A DNA stretch of 64,000 nucleotides from Ignavibacteriales bacterium (GCA_016709765.1 JADJMD010000014.1:248001-312000), one strand, 5' to 3'; counted from the first letter of the stretch, positions 49,201-58,650 are shown. Notes: generated by a model not told the origin, from the sequence alone. Made by a program: numbers and translations.

Positions 49201-49827
49201 GGAAAATATTTGATTATCAATTTGTTCATGACTAGAATTTTTAAATCCATTCGAAATTTCGATTGGACTACGAGCTGGATCATTTTCATTGCTAATCCAT
49301 GCGGCAATGTAATCTTTAGAATTGATAAGGATATTGCAAGTTTCCGCTAAAAGTTTTTCCGGAATACTTTCTTTAATTATTAATTTATCAATGCTTCTAA
49401 TTGCAAGTAACAATTGGTTCAAATGTTTAAGCGATCTATCGGTTGATGATTTATAAATTGCCGTTTCAATCATCGCACCTAACTCTTTATCTCTAACAGG
49501 CTTGGTTAAAAATCCGTAAGTATGGCTGTCTTTACTTCGTTCAATTGTTTCCTGATCAGCATAAGCTGTTAAATAAATTATAGGAATTTCAGAAGTGTTG
49601 TGAATCTTATCGGCAGTTTCAATTCCCGTTAACTCCCCTTTTAATTTTATATCCATTAGAATACAATTAGGTAATTCGCGCAAAGCTAAATCAATGGCTT
49701 CTTCACCAGTAGCAACAGGACCAACTGAAGTATAATCCATTTTATGCAATGTGCGTTGCAATTGAGAAGCGACAATCGCATCATCTTCAACAATAAGAAT
49801 TGTATTTTGTGTTCTATTTGTCTTCAT
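46222..49827 (-). CDS. Cytosolic hybrid histidine kinase (REC-GAF-multi-PAS-HisKA-HATPase-REC)
   Basis: I start at the ATG at 49827, as the triplet two codons earlier is TTG. The roughly 1,200-aa protein has an N-terminal receiver (Asp about 59-61 in LMDIKLKGELTG), a GAF-like region (about 145-305), four PAS domains (about 315-815; one holds a Cys-rich stretch HNSDVPCCDNGAECAL), HisKA (LNHEIRTPMNSIIG), HATPase_c (IIDTGIGIPQKNL, RYEGTGLGLTIA) and a C-terminal receiver with Asp about 1132-1134. There are no membrane segments. It overlaps the preceding kinase gene by 14 bases, so the two are coupled. Confidence 0.92.
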   Translation of the reverse strand: MKTNRTQNTILIVEDDAIVASQLQRTLHKMDYTSVGPVATGEEAIDLALRELPNCILMDIKLKGELTGIETADKIHNTSEIPIIYLTAYADQETIERSKDSHTYGFLTKPVRDKELGAMIETAIYKSSTDRSLKHLNQLLLAIRSIDKLIIKESIPEKLLAETCNILINSKDYIAAWISNENDPARSPIEISNGFKNSSHEQIDNQIFSCKINNLLEKDLSNHKPIVLRDTEGLNFFNRVLKNHKIKNPSVFISPIQYRNKFYGYLIIFSDNIYSFDAVETELLQTLAEDVAFALNSIEVEKERILADVALSESEAYFKSLLHSMHEDIIVIDRDYNIIDINDSAVKRTGQGSNQIIGKKCHKIVHNSDVPCCDNGAECALKNVFEEGNSKLVRHIHNNANGAAIYVDVLFSPLKDEYGRVTKVIESIHDVTDLLSTQEALNTSEERIKQIADNIDIVLFTLTSDETGEKLKYVSPAFSRVWGIESKKVIENTSLWVNSIYPKDRKILLEAIQTAKSNKNFVGKIEYRIVRPDGGTRWISSSIKNANNSVTGQANIIGIAEDISERILTENKLKRSEQGYKNLFDNAHDPIIIFEPVRGIILNSNLRACETFGYDKLELVGKSFFDLCANLQFATEMVSEVADNRDVPTFEIEAFRKDGSSIFFEMNFSLTDFLGQKAIISINRNITVRKHTENELRILSEIVKQSPSSVLLTNTKNLIEYANPRYTELTGYTYEEIAGKEAQKIKPIDNKDVNKIWEEVKKGNVWRGEVMNVKKNHVPYWASLSISPIKNEHGKIVRYLFIEQDVTQQKELEIELKLALTKANGINIFKTHLLGNLNHEIRTPMNSIIGFSQIMIEESEDENVVEMSNKIIKSSYRLLNTLNSIIELSDLESERIKVNYTDINLSHFVRYLDYSYKSIIAEKGLSLEIEILKEDTIVSSDEKLLEQIFKNLLDNAIKYTENGAIKIIADEFIDDEDRKFCIVKIIDTGIGIPQKNLDVIFDAFRQISEGVTRRYEGTGLGLTIAQKMVRLLNGRLEVESKEGLGSSFAIILPLPNKPINPDLLEEDTNLDENVELSAKAKSPNILIVEDYLMNVDIMRYFLNDIATMDHTTNYEDTLTAIRQTSYDIILMDINLKDSIGGLELMKEIRKTDSYSKTPIIAITGYTSSMDQDTFLKEGFSGFLAKPFNQKQLRHIIFKNLN

Positions 49828-51271
49828 AATCAAAACAGATAGTATAGTTTGTACCCTTATGTCTATCTAGTTTAATCGATCCTGCTAATTGATATTTAAC
49901 CCAAAAGTTTACAAGCTTTAAACCAAGTGAATCAGTGTTTTCCCAATCATAATTTGCTGGCAAACCTACTCCGTTATCCGAAATAGAAATTACAATTTTC
50001 TTTGTTTCATACTTTAAGGAAATAATAATTGTTGGAGTTTTTTCAAACCCATCAGTGAAAGCATATTTTAAAGAGTTAGTAAGAAGTTCGTTAACAATAA
50101 GTCCGCATGGCATTGCAGTCTCAACATCAAGTGAAACATTATGTGCATTTACATTAAAACTAATATCTTTATCCAATCCAAAAGTCTGAATAACATTTGA
50201 AGTTAGATTATTCAAATATCCATCCATATCAACTTTAGCCAGATAATCAGATTGATAAAGCTGCTCATAAACTAATGACATAGTTCTTGCTTGTTCTTGA
50301 AGCTCTCTTAAAAAAATTTGTACTTTTTCATCATCAAGTCTATCAATCTGCATTTCAATCAAATAGATCATTGCTTGCAAATTATTTTTTACACGATGAT
50401 GAACTTCTCTGAGAAGAACGTTTTTTTCGGCAAGAGCGGCTTGCATTTTTTCTTCTTCTTTTTTTCGCTTTGTGATATCCTGAGAGTGAGCGATTAAAAC
50501 TTTTTTGCCAAAGTATAAGCCGTTATAAACTTTTATATCTTTAAGTGAAATTGTTCCATCTTTTTTCTTGCCCCAAAATTCAAACTGCTGTGGAACTCCT
50601 TTAAAAGCATCTGATATTTTTTTGTTTATAATTTCAAAATTATTTTTATCAGGGGCAGAAAGAAATTCTGCGGTTTGTCCGATTATTTCTTCCTTTGTGT
50701 AGCCGTTAATAATTATTGCGCCATTATTAACATCAAGGAAAGTACCTGAATCATCCTGAATATAAATCGCATCTTCAATAGTGTTGAATAGATTTCTATA
50801 ACTTAAATCACTTTCTACCAATGCTTTTTTAGTTTTTCTATTTTCATCAATATTCTGAAGAAACCCAATTATTTGTTGTGCCTGATTATCGGTACCACGT
50901 TTAAATATTGTTAACTTTATCTCAAACCAACAATAATTTCCATTCTTATCTATTAAGGGAATTTCAAAACTTTTTGGCGTGTCTTCATCAGAAGTGTTTA
51001 AGTCTATTACGGCATTTAATATAAAATCATAATCCGCCGCATTTAATAATTTTTTTGCTATTTCAAATACACTACCCTGTAACTCATTTGTTGAATATCC
51101 TAAAAATTCCTTTTTAGTAAAATTTGAATAAATGATTTGCTGTGTAGAAATATCTGAAACAAAAATTGTTACGGGTACAGTTTCAAGAATTTTTTCTGAT
51201 AATAGACTCTTAATTTTAAGTTCAGCATCAGTAGATGTTTCTTTGTATATAGTAGTTTTAGTATCGATCAT
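49814..51271 (-). CDS. PAS-PAS-HisKA_2 sensor histidine kinase
   Basis: The 485-aa soluble protein has two PAS domains (about 28-148 and 153-272), then a HisKA_2-type dimerisation box with REVHHRVKNNLQAM (His291/His292) and a HATPase region (LIVNELLTNSLKYAF, ISDNGVGLP). HisKA_2 kinases commonly signal to stand-alone receivers such as the next gene's N-terminal REC, with which it overlaps by 14 bases. Sensed signal unknown. Confidence 0.92.
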   Translation of the reverse strand: MIDTKTTIYKETSTDAELKIKSLLSEKILETVPVTIFVSDISTQQIIYSNFTKKEFLGYSTNELQGSVFEIAKKLLNAADYDFILNAVIDLNTSDEDTPKSFEIPLIDKNGNYCWFEIKLTIFKRGTDNQAQQIIGFLQNIDENRKTKKALVESDLSYRNLFNTIEDAIYIQDDSGTFLDVNNGAIIINGYTKEEIIGQTAEFLSAPDKNNFEIINKKISDAFKGVPQQFEFWGKKKDGTISLKDIKVYNGLYFGKKVLIAHSQDITKRKKEEEKMQAALAEKNVLLREVHHRVKNNLQAMIYLIEMQIDRLDDEKVQIFLRELQEQARTMSLVYEQLYQSDYLAKVDMDGYLNNLTSNVIQTFGLDKDISFNVNAHNVSLDVETAMPCGLIVNELLTNSLKYAFTDGFEKTPTIIISLKYETKKIVISISDNGVGLPANYDWENTDSLGLKLVNFWVKYQLAGSIKLDRHKGTNYTICFDYEDK

Positions 51272-51567
51272 TTTATAAATTTTTGCCTTCAGTAAACAGA
51301 TAATTTCTATAAATGCATAGTAAATAAGCCACTTTTATGCCAGTTTATATTCTATCCAACACATTTTTAATAATATTCGAAGAATAATTCAAAACAATCT
51401 TATAATGGTTTTCAGTTTGATTTTGTGATAAAAACCAACATTTATTTTTAATTATTGGCATTTACAAAAATTGTTTGAGATTACAATTTCAATAAATATG
51501 GATTGACTTTTTTTGATCAGGAAAATTTTTCCGCAGAATTAATATTTTTACACCCAACTTAAAGTAC

Positions 51568-53055
51568 TTAGCTATTTTCCGTAGCTATAGCAGGAATTGT
51601 AAAGAAAAACTCTGAACCCTTGCCGGAAGCACTCTCAACCCAGATCTCTCCACCATGTTTTTCTACAAAATCTTTACACAAAATCATGCCTAAACCAGAA
51701 CCTTTTTCATTTGTTGTTCCGGGTGTTGTAAAACTTTTGTTCATTCCAAACAGCATAGATTTTTGTTCATCAGCCATTCCAACACCATTATCTTTAACAC
51801 AAAATCGAATCATCCTTCCAAACTGGCTTGCAGACAAAACAATTTGCCCGTTTCTATTAGTAAATTTGATAGCATTTGTAACCAGATTGTTAAAAATTGA
51901 TTGCATCATATTTTCATCTGCATAAACAAAAGTTTCTTTATCAAGCTTGTTTAAGATTGTTATATTTTTTTGTTCTGAATTTGATCTAAGCAATGATACC
52001 GTATTTTCTGAAATTGAAAATACGTTAACAGGTTCAGGATTGAATTCTATTCTTCCCGTTTGCAATCGGCTCCACTCTAAAAGATTTGTTAATAACCCAA
52101 TTGTTTGTTTTGAAATTTCAACAATACTTGATGCAAATTCTTTTACTTCTGATTTCTGAAGTTCATCAATATCATCTGCTAGAATTTCAGCATATCCAAT
52201 TAACGCTATAATTGGTGTGCGAACATCATGTGCAATGATTGAAACAAACTTATCCTTCGTGTCATTTATCTGTTTAAGATCTTCTGCAATCTTTAGTATC
52301 TGTATTTCATTTTGCTTTTGATTGGTTACATCTCTTAACAGCATTAAAACTTCATTCTTATGACTTTTAACAATGCGTGCTTCATAATGTTTTTCTGCAT
52401 CGTGATTTTGCATTTTAAAATCATAAGTTTTTAAATGCCCAGATGAGTATGATTCTCTTATCATCAATTGAAGCGGTTCGGCTATTGAATGTGGGAAAAT
52501 ATCCCAAATAGTTTTGCCAATAATGTAGGATGGAGAAATCGGAAACTCGGCATTGTTACCGGCTTTAAAGTCTGTAAACTTTCCATCTTCAGAAAGTATA
52601 AATAAAATATCGGGCAAAGCTTTTATGATGGCGTAATCACGACCTATAACATCACTAATAAGTTCATCAACTATTTTCTTTTCAGTTACATCTTCTGCAA
52701 TGCAATCGTAATAAACAGAGCCATCAATATTATCATAACCTTTTTGAACAAACTCATTAACATAAACGGCTCGTCCGTTCCTGTTACGCCATTTAGATTC
52801 TACACCTTCTGTATTATTTATTTTAAAGAAGTGTTCTTGATATTTAACAACAGAAAAGTTTTCTCTAAAAGATTCTTCTTTCATATAAACTTCCATCAGT
52901 TCATCTAAAGAATTAAAACCGAGCATACGTAAAAAAGTTTGATTAGTATAAACCGGAGCTCCAGAATCTGAAATCCTGTAAAACGCAAAGTGCGGGCTTG
53001 CGTGAAAGTTTGAAGAAATATTTTCTTCCTTAATTAGATTTTCTGTTGTTTGCAT
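51568..53055 (-). CDS. PAS-PAS sensor histidine kinase (classical HisKA)
   Basis: The 495-aa soluble protein has two PAS-like regions (about 18-128 and 138-248), a HisKA domain with His276 (SIIAHDVRTPIIALIGY) and a HATPase domain with MQSIFNNLVTNAIKFT, VKDNGVGMADEQ and GSGLGMILCKDFVEKHGG. It has no receiver, so its phosphate must go to another protein; several lone receivers are encoded in the same region. Gaps of about 300 bases on both sides suggest an independent transcript. Confidence 0.92.
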   Translation of the reverse strand: MQTTENLIKEENISSNFHASPHFAFYRISDSGAPVYTNQTFLRMLGFNSLDELMEVYMKEESFRENFSVVKYQEHFFKINNTEGVESKWRNRNGRAVYVNEFVQKGYDNIDGSVYYDCIAEDVTEKKIVDELISDVIGRDYAIIKALPDILFILSEDGKFTDFKAGNNAEFPISPSYIIGKTIWDIFPHSIAEPLQLMIRESYSSGHLKTYDFKMQNHDAEKHYEARIVKSHKNEVLMLLRDVTNQKQNEIQILKIAEDLKQINDTKDKFVSIIAHDVRTPIIALIGYAEILADDIDELQKSEVKEFASSIVEISKQTIGLLTNLLEWSRLQTGRIEFNPEPVNVFSISENTVSLLRSNSEQKNITILNKLDKETFVYADENMMQSIFNNLVTNAIKFTNRNGQIVLSASQFGRMIRFCVKDNGVGMADEQKSMLFGMNKSFTTPGTTNEKGSGLGMILCKDFVEKHGGEIWVESASGKGSEFFFTIPAIATENS

Positions 53056-53391
53056 CAGTTTATTAAATCAATTTTCTACAAAATAGCATGCTCCCTTTCC
53101 AACACTTTCAAAAATCGATTGGCTTATTTGATTTGACTCCACCTGAATCTGATATTTGAACTTGATATATTTTACAAGTTAAGTGCCAGCAAGAGAATTG
53201 AAAATTCTCAAAATGAATCCCATCCCACTACAATTTTTGACGCTAAAAGTGTTTGTTTAACCTTTAAATTCACATTTCGTTCTTGTATTGATAATACAGA
53301 TGTGTAAAAAAATCCGATTGGTTAATATTGTGCAGCGATATCAAAACTAAAAAACAATTAACTCAATTTGCAAAATCAGAAAATAAAATTG
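53056..53391. other. Intergenic region between histidine kinase genes
   Basis: This 336-base AT-rich gap contains no convincing gene. A small seven-base inverted repeat, GAGAATT/AATTCTC, lies at 53193-53209. The gap probably holds the end of the 53392-55251 transcript and the promoter of the 51568-53055 gene, but I see no clear box. Confidence 0.4.
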
Positions 53392-55251
53392 TTACTGTTG
53401 GATTTTCATCACAGGAAAAATAAGTGTAACCTTGGTACCGGTTTGTTTACGACTAACAATTTCGAACAAGCCGCCCATCAATTTTGTTAGTTTGCTAGCG
53501 ATTGCTAATCCCAATCCCGCGCCCTGATATTTTCTTGTATAGCCTTGCTCTTCTTGCGAAAATGGTTCAAGTAAAAACTTAATATCTTCCTGATTCATTC
53601 CTTCACCAGTATCGGTAATAGTTATGTAAGCAAATTGGCTAAACACAAAAGATCGTAAAACAACTTTACCATTAGTTGTGTATTTGATAGCGTTTTCTGT
53701 AATTGCAGAAACAATTTTTTCAAGTTTCATCCAGTCAGTTTTTATTACAACTTCCTGATCCGCAAGTTCAAGTACAAGTTCTATTCCTTTTTTGTTAGCT
53801 TTTTGATGAAGCTTATTATAAGCTGATTTTAGAACCTGATTACAATTAAGATAGACATAATCAAAAATCATTTCACTCGATTCAATTTCAGACATATCAA
53901 TTATGTGGTCAAACAAATGTGATACTCTTGATAGAACCTCTTTTACAAGTACAACTAATTCAGAAACAGTTTTATAATCATTTGTTTTGATGCTTTCTTC
54001 TAAAATTTCTGCGTAACCGGAAATTGCATTAAACGGTGTTCTAATTTCGTGAGACATATTTTCTATGAATGAAGATTTTAGTTTGTTCAACTGAACTTCT
54101 TTTTCATAAGCCGCACTCATTTTATTTTGATAATTTTGTTGATCTGTCACATTGTTAAAATTTATCATTATAAAGGATTCATCTTCAGTGCTAATATCCA
54201 TTAACGATACTTTACACTGGTAGTGAATCTGATTGTACTTTGCTTTAAACTCAACAAAAGGCAGAGAATCCTGCAAAAGTATTTCTGCGTTTTTAAGAAC
54301 AAGTTTCAGAAGATCATTTGTAAAAACTAACTTTAAATCCACATCAGCAAGTTTTGTTTTATCCAAATCAAAAATTCTAAAAAAACCATTGTTGCCAGTT
54401 TCAAAAAACAGTTTATCTTTATTGCGTTTAATAATAAAAAGTGGATCGCGGATATTATTTATAATCGATTTTAATTTATTCTCAGATTCTTTAACAATGA
54501 TATTTTTTTGAACATAATCAGTTATATCATGTGCAATCATCATAAAAGTATTTGATGATGTGCCGGCGTTTGAAAAAGGCGTAAGCTGTAATTCTTTAAA
54601 TAATATTTTACCTTTATCTTTAAACGAAATAATCTTAACCCAGCTTTGCTTTAAAAAGAAAGCCCGCTCAGCAGTTAGCAAATCAGCTTTTGATAAGAAG
54701 TTTTCTAACGGAACACAAAAAAACTTTTCGTATAATTCATCAATTGTAAAACCAAGAATGTTTTCCATCGATCTGGATAGAAAAGAAATTTTACCGCTTG
54801 CATCAATAGTCATTACAGGAAGGTTGGCATATTCAATTGCTGCGTGAATTGAGTTTATTCTGTTTTCAAGAATAACTTCCCGTTCTGTTAGATGAAAAAC
54901 TATAAAGAGATATTGTGTGTTATCTAATTCTATTTTTTCAATCTCAGCATCATACTCACCAAAAGATGATTCAGATAAATTTTTAATACGCAAGTTTATA
55001 CTGATGTTGGAATAACTGCTCTCGTTAAAATCAGAAAGGAGTTCCGCAATATTTGCATCCGTTTGCATTCCGGAAATATTATTAATACTGTTTAATCCAA
55101 AAGCTATTTGTGCAGATTGGTTTGAATAGATTATTGAATTGTTTCTGTTTAAAACAATGATGGGTTTACATTCTACCGTGGCATTAATTGGAATGTTTTC
55201 CCCGTAATCAGAAATCTCTTCCTGTACTTCAAGTTCTTTATAACTTAACAT
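53392..55251 (-). CDS. Multi-PAS sensor histidine kinase
   Basis: The 619-aa soluble protein has a divergent N-terminal PAS-like region (about 27-122), two further PAS regions (about 130-250 and 255-378), HisKA with His401 (IENMSHEIRTPFNAISGYAE) and HATPase_c (ITDTGEGMNQEDIKFL, KYQGAGLGLAIASK). It carries no receiver. Its start overlaps the preceding uncharacterised gene by 14 bases, which ties it to the flagellar/stator operon upstream. Confidence 0.92.
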   Translation of the reverse strand: MLSYKELEVQEEISDYGENIPINATVECKPIIVLNRNNSIIYSNQSAQIAFGLNSINNISGMQTDANIAELLSDFNESSYSNISINLRIKNLSESSFGEYDAEIEKIELDNTQYLFIVFHLTEREVILENRINSIHAAIEYANLPVMTIDASGKISFLSRSMENILGFTIDELYEKFFCVPLENFLSKADLLTAERAFFLKQSWVKIISFKDKGKILFKELQLTPFSNAGTSSNTFMMIAHDITDYVQKNIIVKESENKLKSIINNIRDPLFIIKRNKDKLFFETGNNGFFRIFDLDKTKLADVDLKLVFTNDLLKLVLKNAEILLQDSLPFVEFKAKYNQIHYQCKVSLMDISTEDESFIMINFNNVTDQQNYQNKMSAAYEKEVQLNKLKSSFIENMSHEIRTPFNAISGYAEILEESIKTNDYKTVSELVVLVKEVLSRVSHLFDHIIDMSEIESSEMIFDYVYLNCNQVLKSAYNKLHQKANKKGIELVLELADQEVVIKTDWMKLEKIVSAITENAIKYTTNGKVVLRSFVFSQFAYITITDTGEGMNQEDIKFLLEPFSQEEQGYTRKYQGAGLGLAIASKLTKLMGGLFEIVSRKQTGTKVTLIFPVMKIQQ

Positions 55252-55897
55252 TTATCTGCTGTATTCTGATTAATTTTTTATCTTCGGGATTATAAACACT
55301 AATTCTTAATTCTTTGCTAAATGTTTCGCCAACTATTTTTTCAACAAAGAAAATCACATTTCGATGTATAAGTGAAATTTCATATCGTAAATAATTCTGC
55401 GATTCATCAATCAAAAAATCATTAACCTCTGGGCTGTTAGAGTTTTTTGAAATTATGCTATCATAAGAATTGAATCTATCAAACAAACGATTTAGATATT
55501 GTGTATCTGTTGCAATAACAGGTTCAGTGTATACTTCAGAATCAAAATCAAAAGAAAGAAGAATTTGATATTTGCGTGTTGATGAGCTTATGAATCCTTC
55601 ATTGATGATTTTATAAACAATGTTATTTGATCGGCAATCGTGTATGTTTACTTTTGTTTGAAATAAAAAATTGTCGATACCAAATTCTATCAAGAACTCC
55701 TCATTCACACTGTGTTCTAAGGATTTTAAATTCCATTTAAGTTGAGATAGATATTTGAAGGCATTTGAAAAACTTAACGAATCAGAAATACTTGATTTGC
55801 CACTGGAGATTCCGGGTAAAGTATGTAACCCACCCACAAAACGTGAATTGTTTTTAAATTCCGAAGCGGATGCGATATTTTCGATTTTTTTTAGCAT
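55238..55897 (-). CDS. Uncharacterised protein of the flagellar/phosphorelay operon
   Basis: I do not recognise this 219-aa protein. It has no signal peptide or membrane segment. Residues 1-45 are Ser/Gly-rich and probably disordered (SGKSSISDSLSFSN); the rest alternates strands and helices (LKWNLKSLEHSVNEEFLIEF, YQILLSFDFDSEVYTEPVIA, YEISLIHRNVIFFVEKIVG). It overlaps the downstream multi-PAS kinase by 14 bases and follows the REC-DHp gene after 63 bases, so it may be a partner or sensor input of that kinase. That is inference from position only. Confidence 0.75.
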   Translation of the reverse strand: MLKKIENIASASEFKNNSRFVGGLHTLPGISSGKSSISDSLSFSNAFKYLSQLKWNLKSLEHSVNEEFLIEFGIDNFLFQTKVNIHDCRSNNIVYKIINEGFISSSTRKYQILLSFDFDSEVYTEPVIATDTQYLNRLFDRFNSYDSIISKNSNSPEVNDFLIDESQNYLRYEISLIHRNVIFFVEKIVGETFSKELRISVYNPEDKKLIRIQQINVKL

Positions 55898-55960
55898 TTT
55901 CCCAGTTCTCCACTCTATTATCGAAAATAAAAGAGAATAATTGAGACTGAAAAAAGAAAA

Positions 55961-56620
55961 TTAATCCAATTTTAGCATATTACTATCATCAGAATAATTG
56001 ATGATTTGGGGGTTTTCTAGGTGTGTTAATTGTTGTACAAAAGTCTGGATTCTTTCAATTGCCTGCTTCATTATTTCAAAATCTTCTTCAGTTTGATCAG
56101 AAGATTTGATAGCTGAGGATTCAATTAAGTTATTCATTGCAATTTTAAGGCTGCTTAGAGGATTATTAATTTTATGCCCAATAGTGCATGCAAGTTCTAT
56201 AACGGCTTTTGAGTGTTCGATGTTTTTGAGTTCTCTTTGCAGATTAAAAATTCTAATTCCAGATCTAATTCTTGCAACAAGTTCCTGGTTTTCAATTGGC
56301 TTCATTAAAAAGTCATCCGCGCCAACATCCAACCCTGTAACGCGATCTCTTAACGAAGTACGAGCTGTGAGAATAATGTAATAAATAATTTTTAACTTTT
56401 CATTTTGTTTAATCTGATTACACAATTCCAGACCATCCATAATAGGCATAGTCCAGTCAGCAAGAATAACTTTTGGTGTAAATGTTTCAAGAAGTTTAAG
56501 AGCTTCTTGTCCATTATTAGCCGTAATAACTTCAAAATTATTTTTGGTTAAAAGTTTTTCAAGAATAAAGCGTGTGTCGCGCTCATCTTCTACAACTAAT
56601 ATTTTATCTTTTTCAATCAA
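55961..56620 (-). CDS. Receiver fused to a histidine-kinase dimerisation domain without ATPase
   Basis: The 219-aa protein has a receiver (about 4-122) with Asp55 (ILADWTMPIMDGLE) and KP at about 107-108. The C-terminal 90 residues form a helical hairpin with a DHp-style box, TIGHKINNPLSSLK (His149), like the HEINNPL box of many kinases. No HATPase domain follows; the protein ends in a short polar tail. It could be a phosphotransfer hub (His149 receiving phosphate from another protein) or an inactive dimerisation platform. It overlaps the lone receiver gene by four bases. Confidence 0.88.
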   Translation of the reverse strand: MIEKDKILVVEDERDTRFILEKLLTKNNFEVITANNGQEALKLLETFTPKVILADWTMPIMDGLELCNQIKQNEKLKIIYYIILTARTSLRDRVTGLDVGADDFLMKPIENQELVARIRSGIRIFNLQRELKNIEHSKAVIELACTIGHKINNPLSSLKIAMNNLIESSAIKSSDQTEEDFEIMKQAIERIQTFVQQLTHLENPQIINYSDDSNMLKLD

Positions 56621-57009
56621 CTTGCTAAGTAGTTATTTATTTTTGTTAAAAATCGATTATAATCTAAAATTGGTTTAGTAACTATTTCTTCAGCATTTGT
56701 TTCACTTAAAAAATGCCTTAACTGGCTTGATAGCGAAGACGCAGTTACTAAAACTAAAGGTATATTTTTTGTACGTTCATCAGATTTAATTATCTGTGAT
56801 AATTTAATACCATCAATTTTTTCACCATTAAGATAAGTATTACTTAGGTTTATATCCATAAGAATAAGACCGACCTCTTGCGTTAATAAAGTATCAAATA
56901 TTTTATCACCATTATCGGTAATTACAGTATCATATCCATTTTTATTAAAGAACATTGAATAAAACTGCTGAGTGATCTTATCGTCTTCAACTACAATTAA
57001 TTTTTTCAC
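56617..57009 (-). CDS. Stand-alone response-regulator receiver (CheY-like)
   Basis: The 130-aa protein is a single receiver with the acidic pair EDD (8-10), phosphorylation site Asp52 (LILMDINLSN), and a KP motif near 117. An insertion after Asp52 (NTYLNGEKIDGIK) lengthens the usual beta3-alpha3 loop. It overlaps motB by four bases (ATGA) and the next gene by four bases. In this position it could act as a CheY-like motor effector or a relay shuttle between the HPt protein and the kinases. Confidence 0.9.
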   Translation of the reverse strand: MKKLIVVEDDKITQQFYSMFFNKNGYDTVITDNGDKIFDTLLTQEVGLILMDINLSNTYLNGEKIDGIKLSQIIKSDERTKNIPLVLVTASSLSSQLRHFLSETNAEEIVTKPILDYNRFLTKINNYLAS

Positions 57010-57791
57010 TTTGGCTCCTCTGTAGCAAATTTTATTATTACACTTATTCTTCGGTTTACAAGATTATACGGATCATTCTTATCTGATAATCTTGTATCTG
57101 CGTATCCACGCACTTCATCAATTCTTCTGGAATCAAGCCCGCCAGATACAAGAATTCTTCGAGCTGAGTTTGCTCTTTCTGAGCTTAATTCAAAATTTGT
57201 GTAACCAATTCCATCGTTGGAATATGGTCTGGAATCTGTGTGTCCTTCGATTATTAATTTATTTGGAATTACAATTAAATTTTTTCCGATTTCTTTTAAT
57301 AATTTTTGTGCTTCAGGTCGTAACTCAGATGTACCGATTTCAAAAAAAGCATCGTCGTTGGATTCCACCATTTCGATTTTTAATCCCTCATTCACAATTT
57401 CCATTTTCACTTGGTCCATCAAGTTTGTGAATTCACCACTTGCAGAAAGATCACTAACTATTGAGTCTTTCATCGCATTAAGTTTTTCAACTTCCAGTTC
57501 TCTTTGTTTTATTTTATCAAGCATACTTGTTGCACTATCTGTAGGAAGTTGCATCATTCCATCAAGCACAGAAATAGCTTTCATCTTTTCAGAAAATCCT
57601 ACAGGGTCTTTAAAATAACCTGCAACGCTTTGAACGATTTTTTCATCTTGTCCTAAAATCCATAACACAATAAAAAGCGCCATCATGGCTGTAACAAAAT
57701 CAGCATAAGCAACTTTCCAGGCGCCGCCATGGTGCCCGCCGTGCTTATTGATTTTCTTTACAACAATTATATTTTCTTCGCCGCCTTTCAT
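57006..57791 (-). CDS. motB: Flagellar stator protein MotB (pair 1)
   Basis: The 261-aa protein has a short cytoplasmic head, one transmembrane segment (about 26-44) with the ion-binding Asp31 in AYADFVTAMMALF, a plug/linker region, and an OmpA-like peptidoglycan-binding domain (about 140-257; IEGHTDSRPY, LSSERANSARRILVSGGLDS, NRRISVIIKF). The AYADF motif is of the E. coli MotB type, usually proton-driven. It starts directly after motA with no gap between stop and start, so the two form one stator unit. Confidence 0.93.
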   Translation of the reverse strand: MKGGEENIIVVKKINKHGGHHGGAWKVAYADFVTAMMALFIVLWILGQDEKIVQSVAGYFKDPVGFSEKMKAISVLDGMMQLPTDSATSMLDKIKQRELEVEKLNAMKDSIVSDLSASGEFTNLMDQVKMEIVNEGLKIEMVESNDDAFFEIGTSELRPEAQKLLKEIGKNLIVIPNKLIIEGHTDSRPYSNDGIGYTNFELSSERANSARRILVSGGLDSRRIDEVRGYADTRLSDKNDPYNLVNRRISVIIKFATEEPK

Positions 57792-58649
57792 TTATTCTGT
57801 TTTGCCTCTCATAAAATTCTCCAATTCACTAAAGGTTGGTCTCTCTTCAGAAAAAATTGTTCGCCTTGCAATTTCAACAGCAATAATTGGTGGATTGCCT
57901 TTTGCATAAGCTACAACGCAGGCTTTAATTGTTTCAAGGTATCTCATTTTTTCTTCGAGTCCGACTTCCAAATTTGTAGCTAACGGACCAACAAATCCGT
58001 ACGCTATTAAAACACCGAGAAAAGTTCCAACCAAAGCGGCAGCAACGTGATGTCCGACTGTTGCGGCACCTTCGTCAATTGAGCCCATTGTTATAATAAT
58101 GCCTAATACAGCGGCTACAATTCCAAGACCCGGAAAAGCATCGCCCATTTTTGTGATTGCATTTATTGCCGGTTTTGTTTCTGCTTCAAGTGTTCCTATT
58201 TCAGCATCGATTAAATTTTCTAATTCGTGAGGTGGTACGCCACCGGAGAGCATTACTTTCATCGTGTCACAGAAAAAGTTTTTTGCTAACTCATTGTGTA
58301 AAAATCTTGGGCTTTTTGATAGGATATCACTTTCTTCAGGATTTTCTATATGTTTTTCTATTGCAAGTAATCCATCTCTTTGAGCTAGAAGAAAAAGATC
58401 ATTAAACGCTTTTAACAGTTCAAGATATTCTTCTTTAGAATATGCGTGTGATTTGAAAACGCCGGGAATTGTTTTTATGATTTTTTTAATAACACCTATT
58501 GGCGCAGAAATCAGTAAACTGCCCACAGCGGCACCAACAATTACAATAAACTCTGCGGGTTGAATAAGAAGCACAACATCACCGCCGGCAAACATAAAGC
58601 CGCCAACAACCGATACTGTAACAACAACTATTCCTATAATAACAAACAT
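57792..58649 (-). CDS. motA: Flagellar stator protein MotA (pair 1)
   Basis: The 285-aa inner-membrane protein has four hydrophobic segments: two near the N-terminus (about 1-22 and 28-50) and two at about 170-192 and 200-222. Family motifs are AITKMGDAFPGLGIVAAVLGII, split by Pro174-type residues that surround the ion path, and the long cytoplasmic loop that contacts FliG. Its length and long N-terminal region match the E. coli-type MotA group. It lies one base after the REC-HPt gene. Confidence 0.93.
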   Translation of the reverse strand: MFVIIGIVVVTVSVVGGFMFAGGDVVLLIQPAEFIVIVGAAVGSLLISAPIGVIKKIIKTIPGVFKSHAYSKEEYLELLKAFNDLFLLAQRDGLLAIEKHIENPEESDILSKSPRFLHNELAKNFFCDTMKVMLSGGVPPHELENLIDAEIGTLEAETKPAINAITKMGDAFPGLGIVAAVLGIIITMGSIDEGAATVGHHVAAALVGTFLGVLIAYGFVGPLATNLEVGLEEKMRYLETIKACVVAYAKGNPPIIAVEIARRTIFSEERPTFSELENFMRGKTE

Positions 58650-58650
58650 T

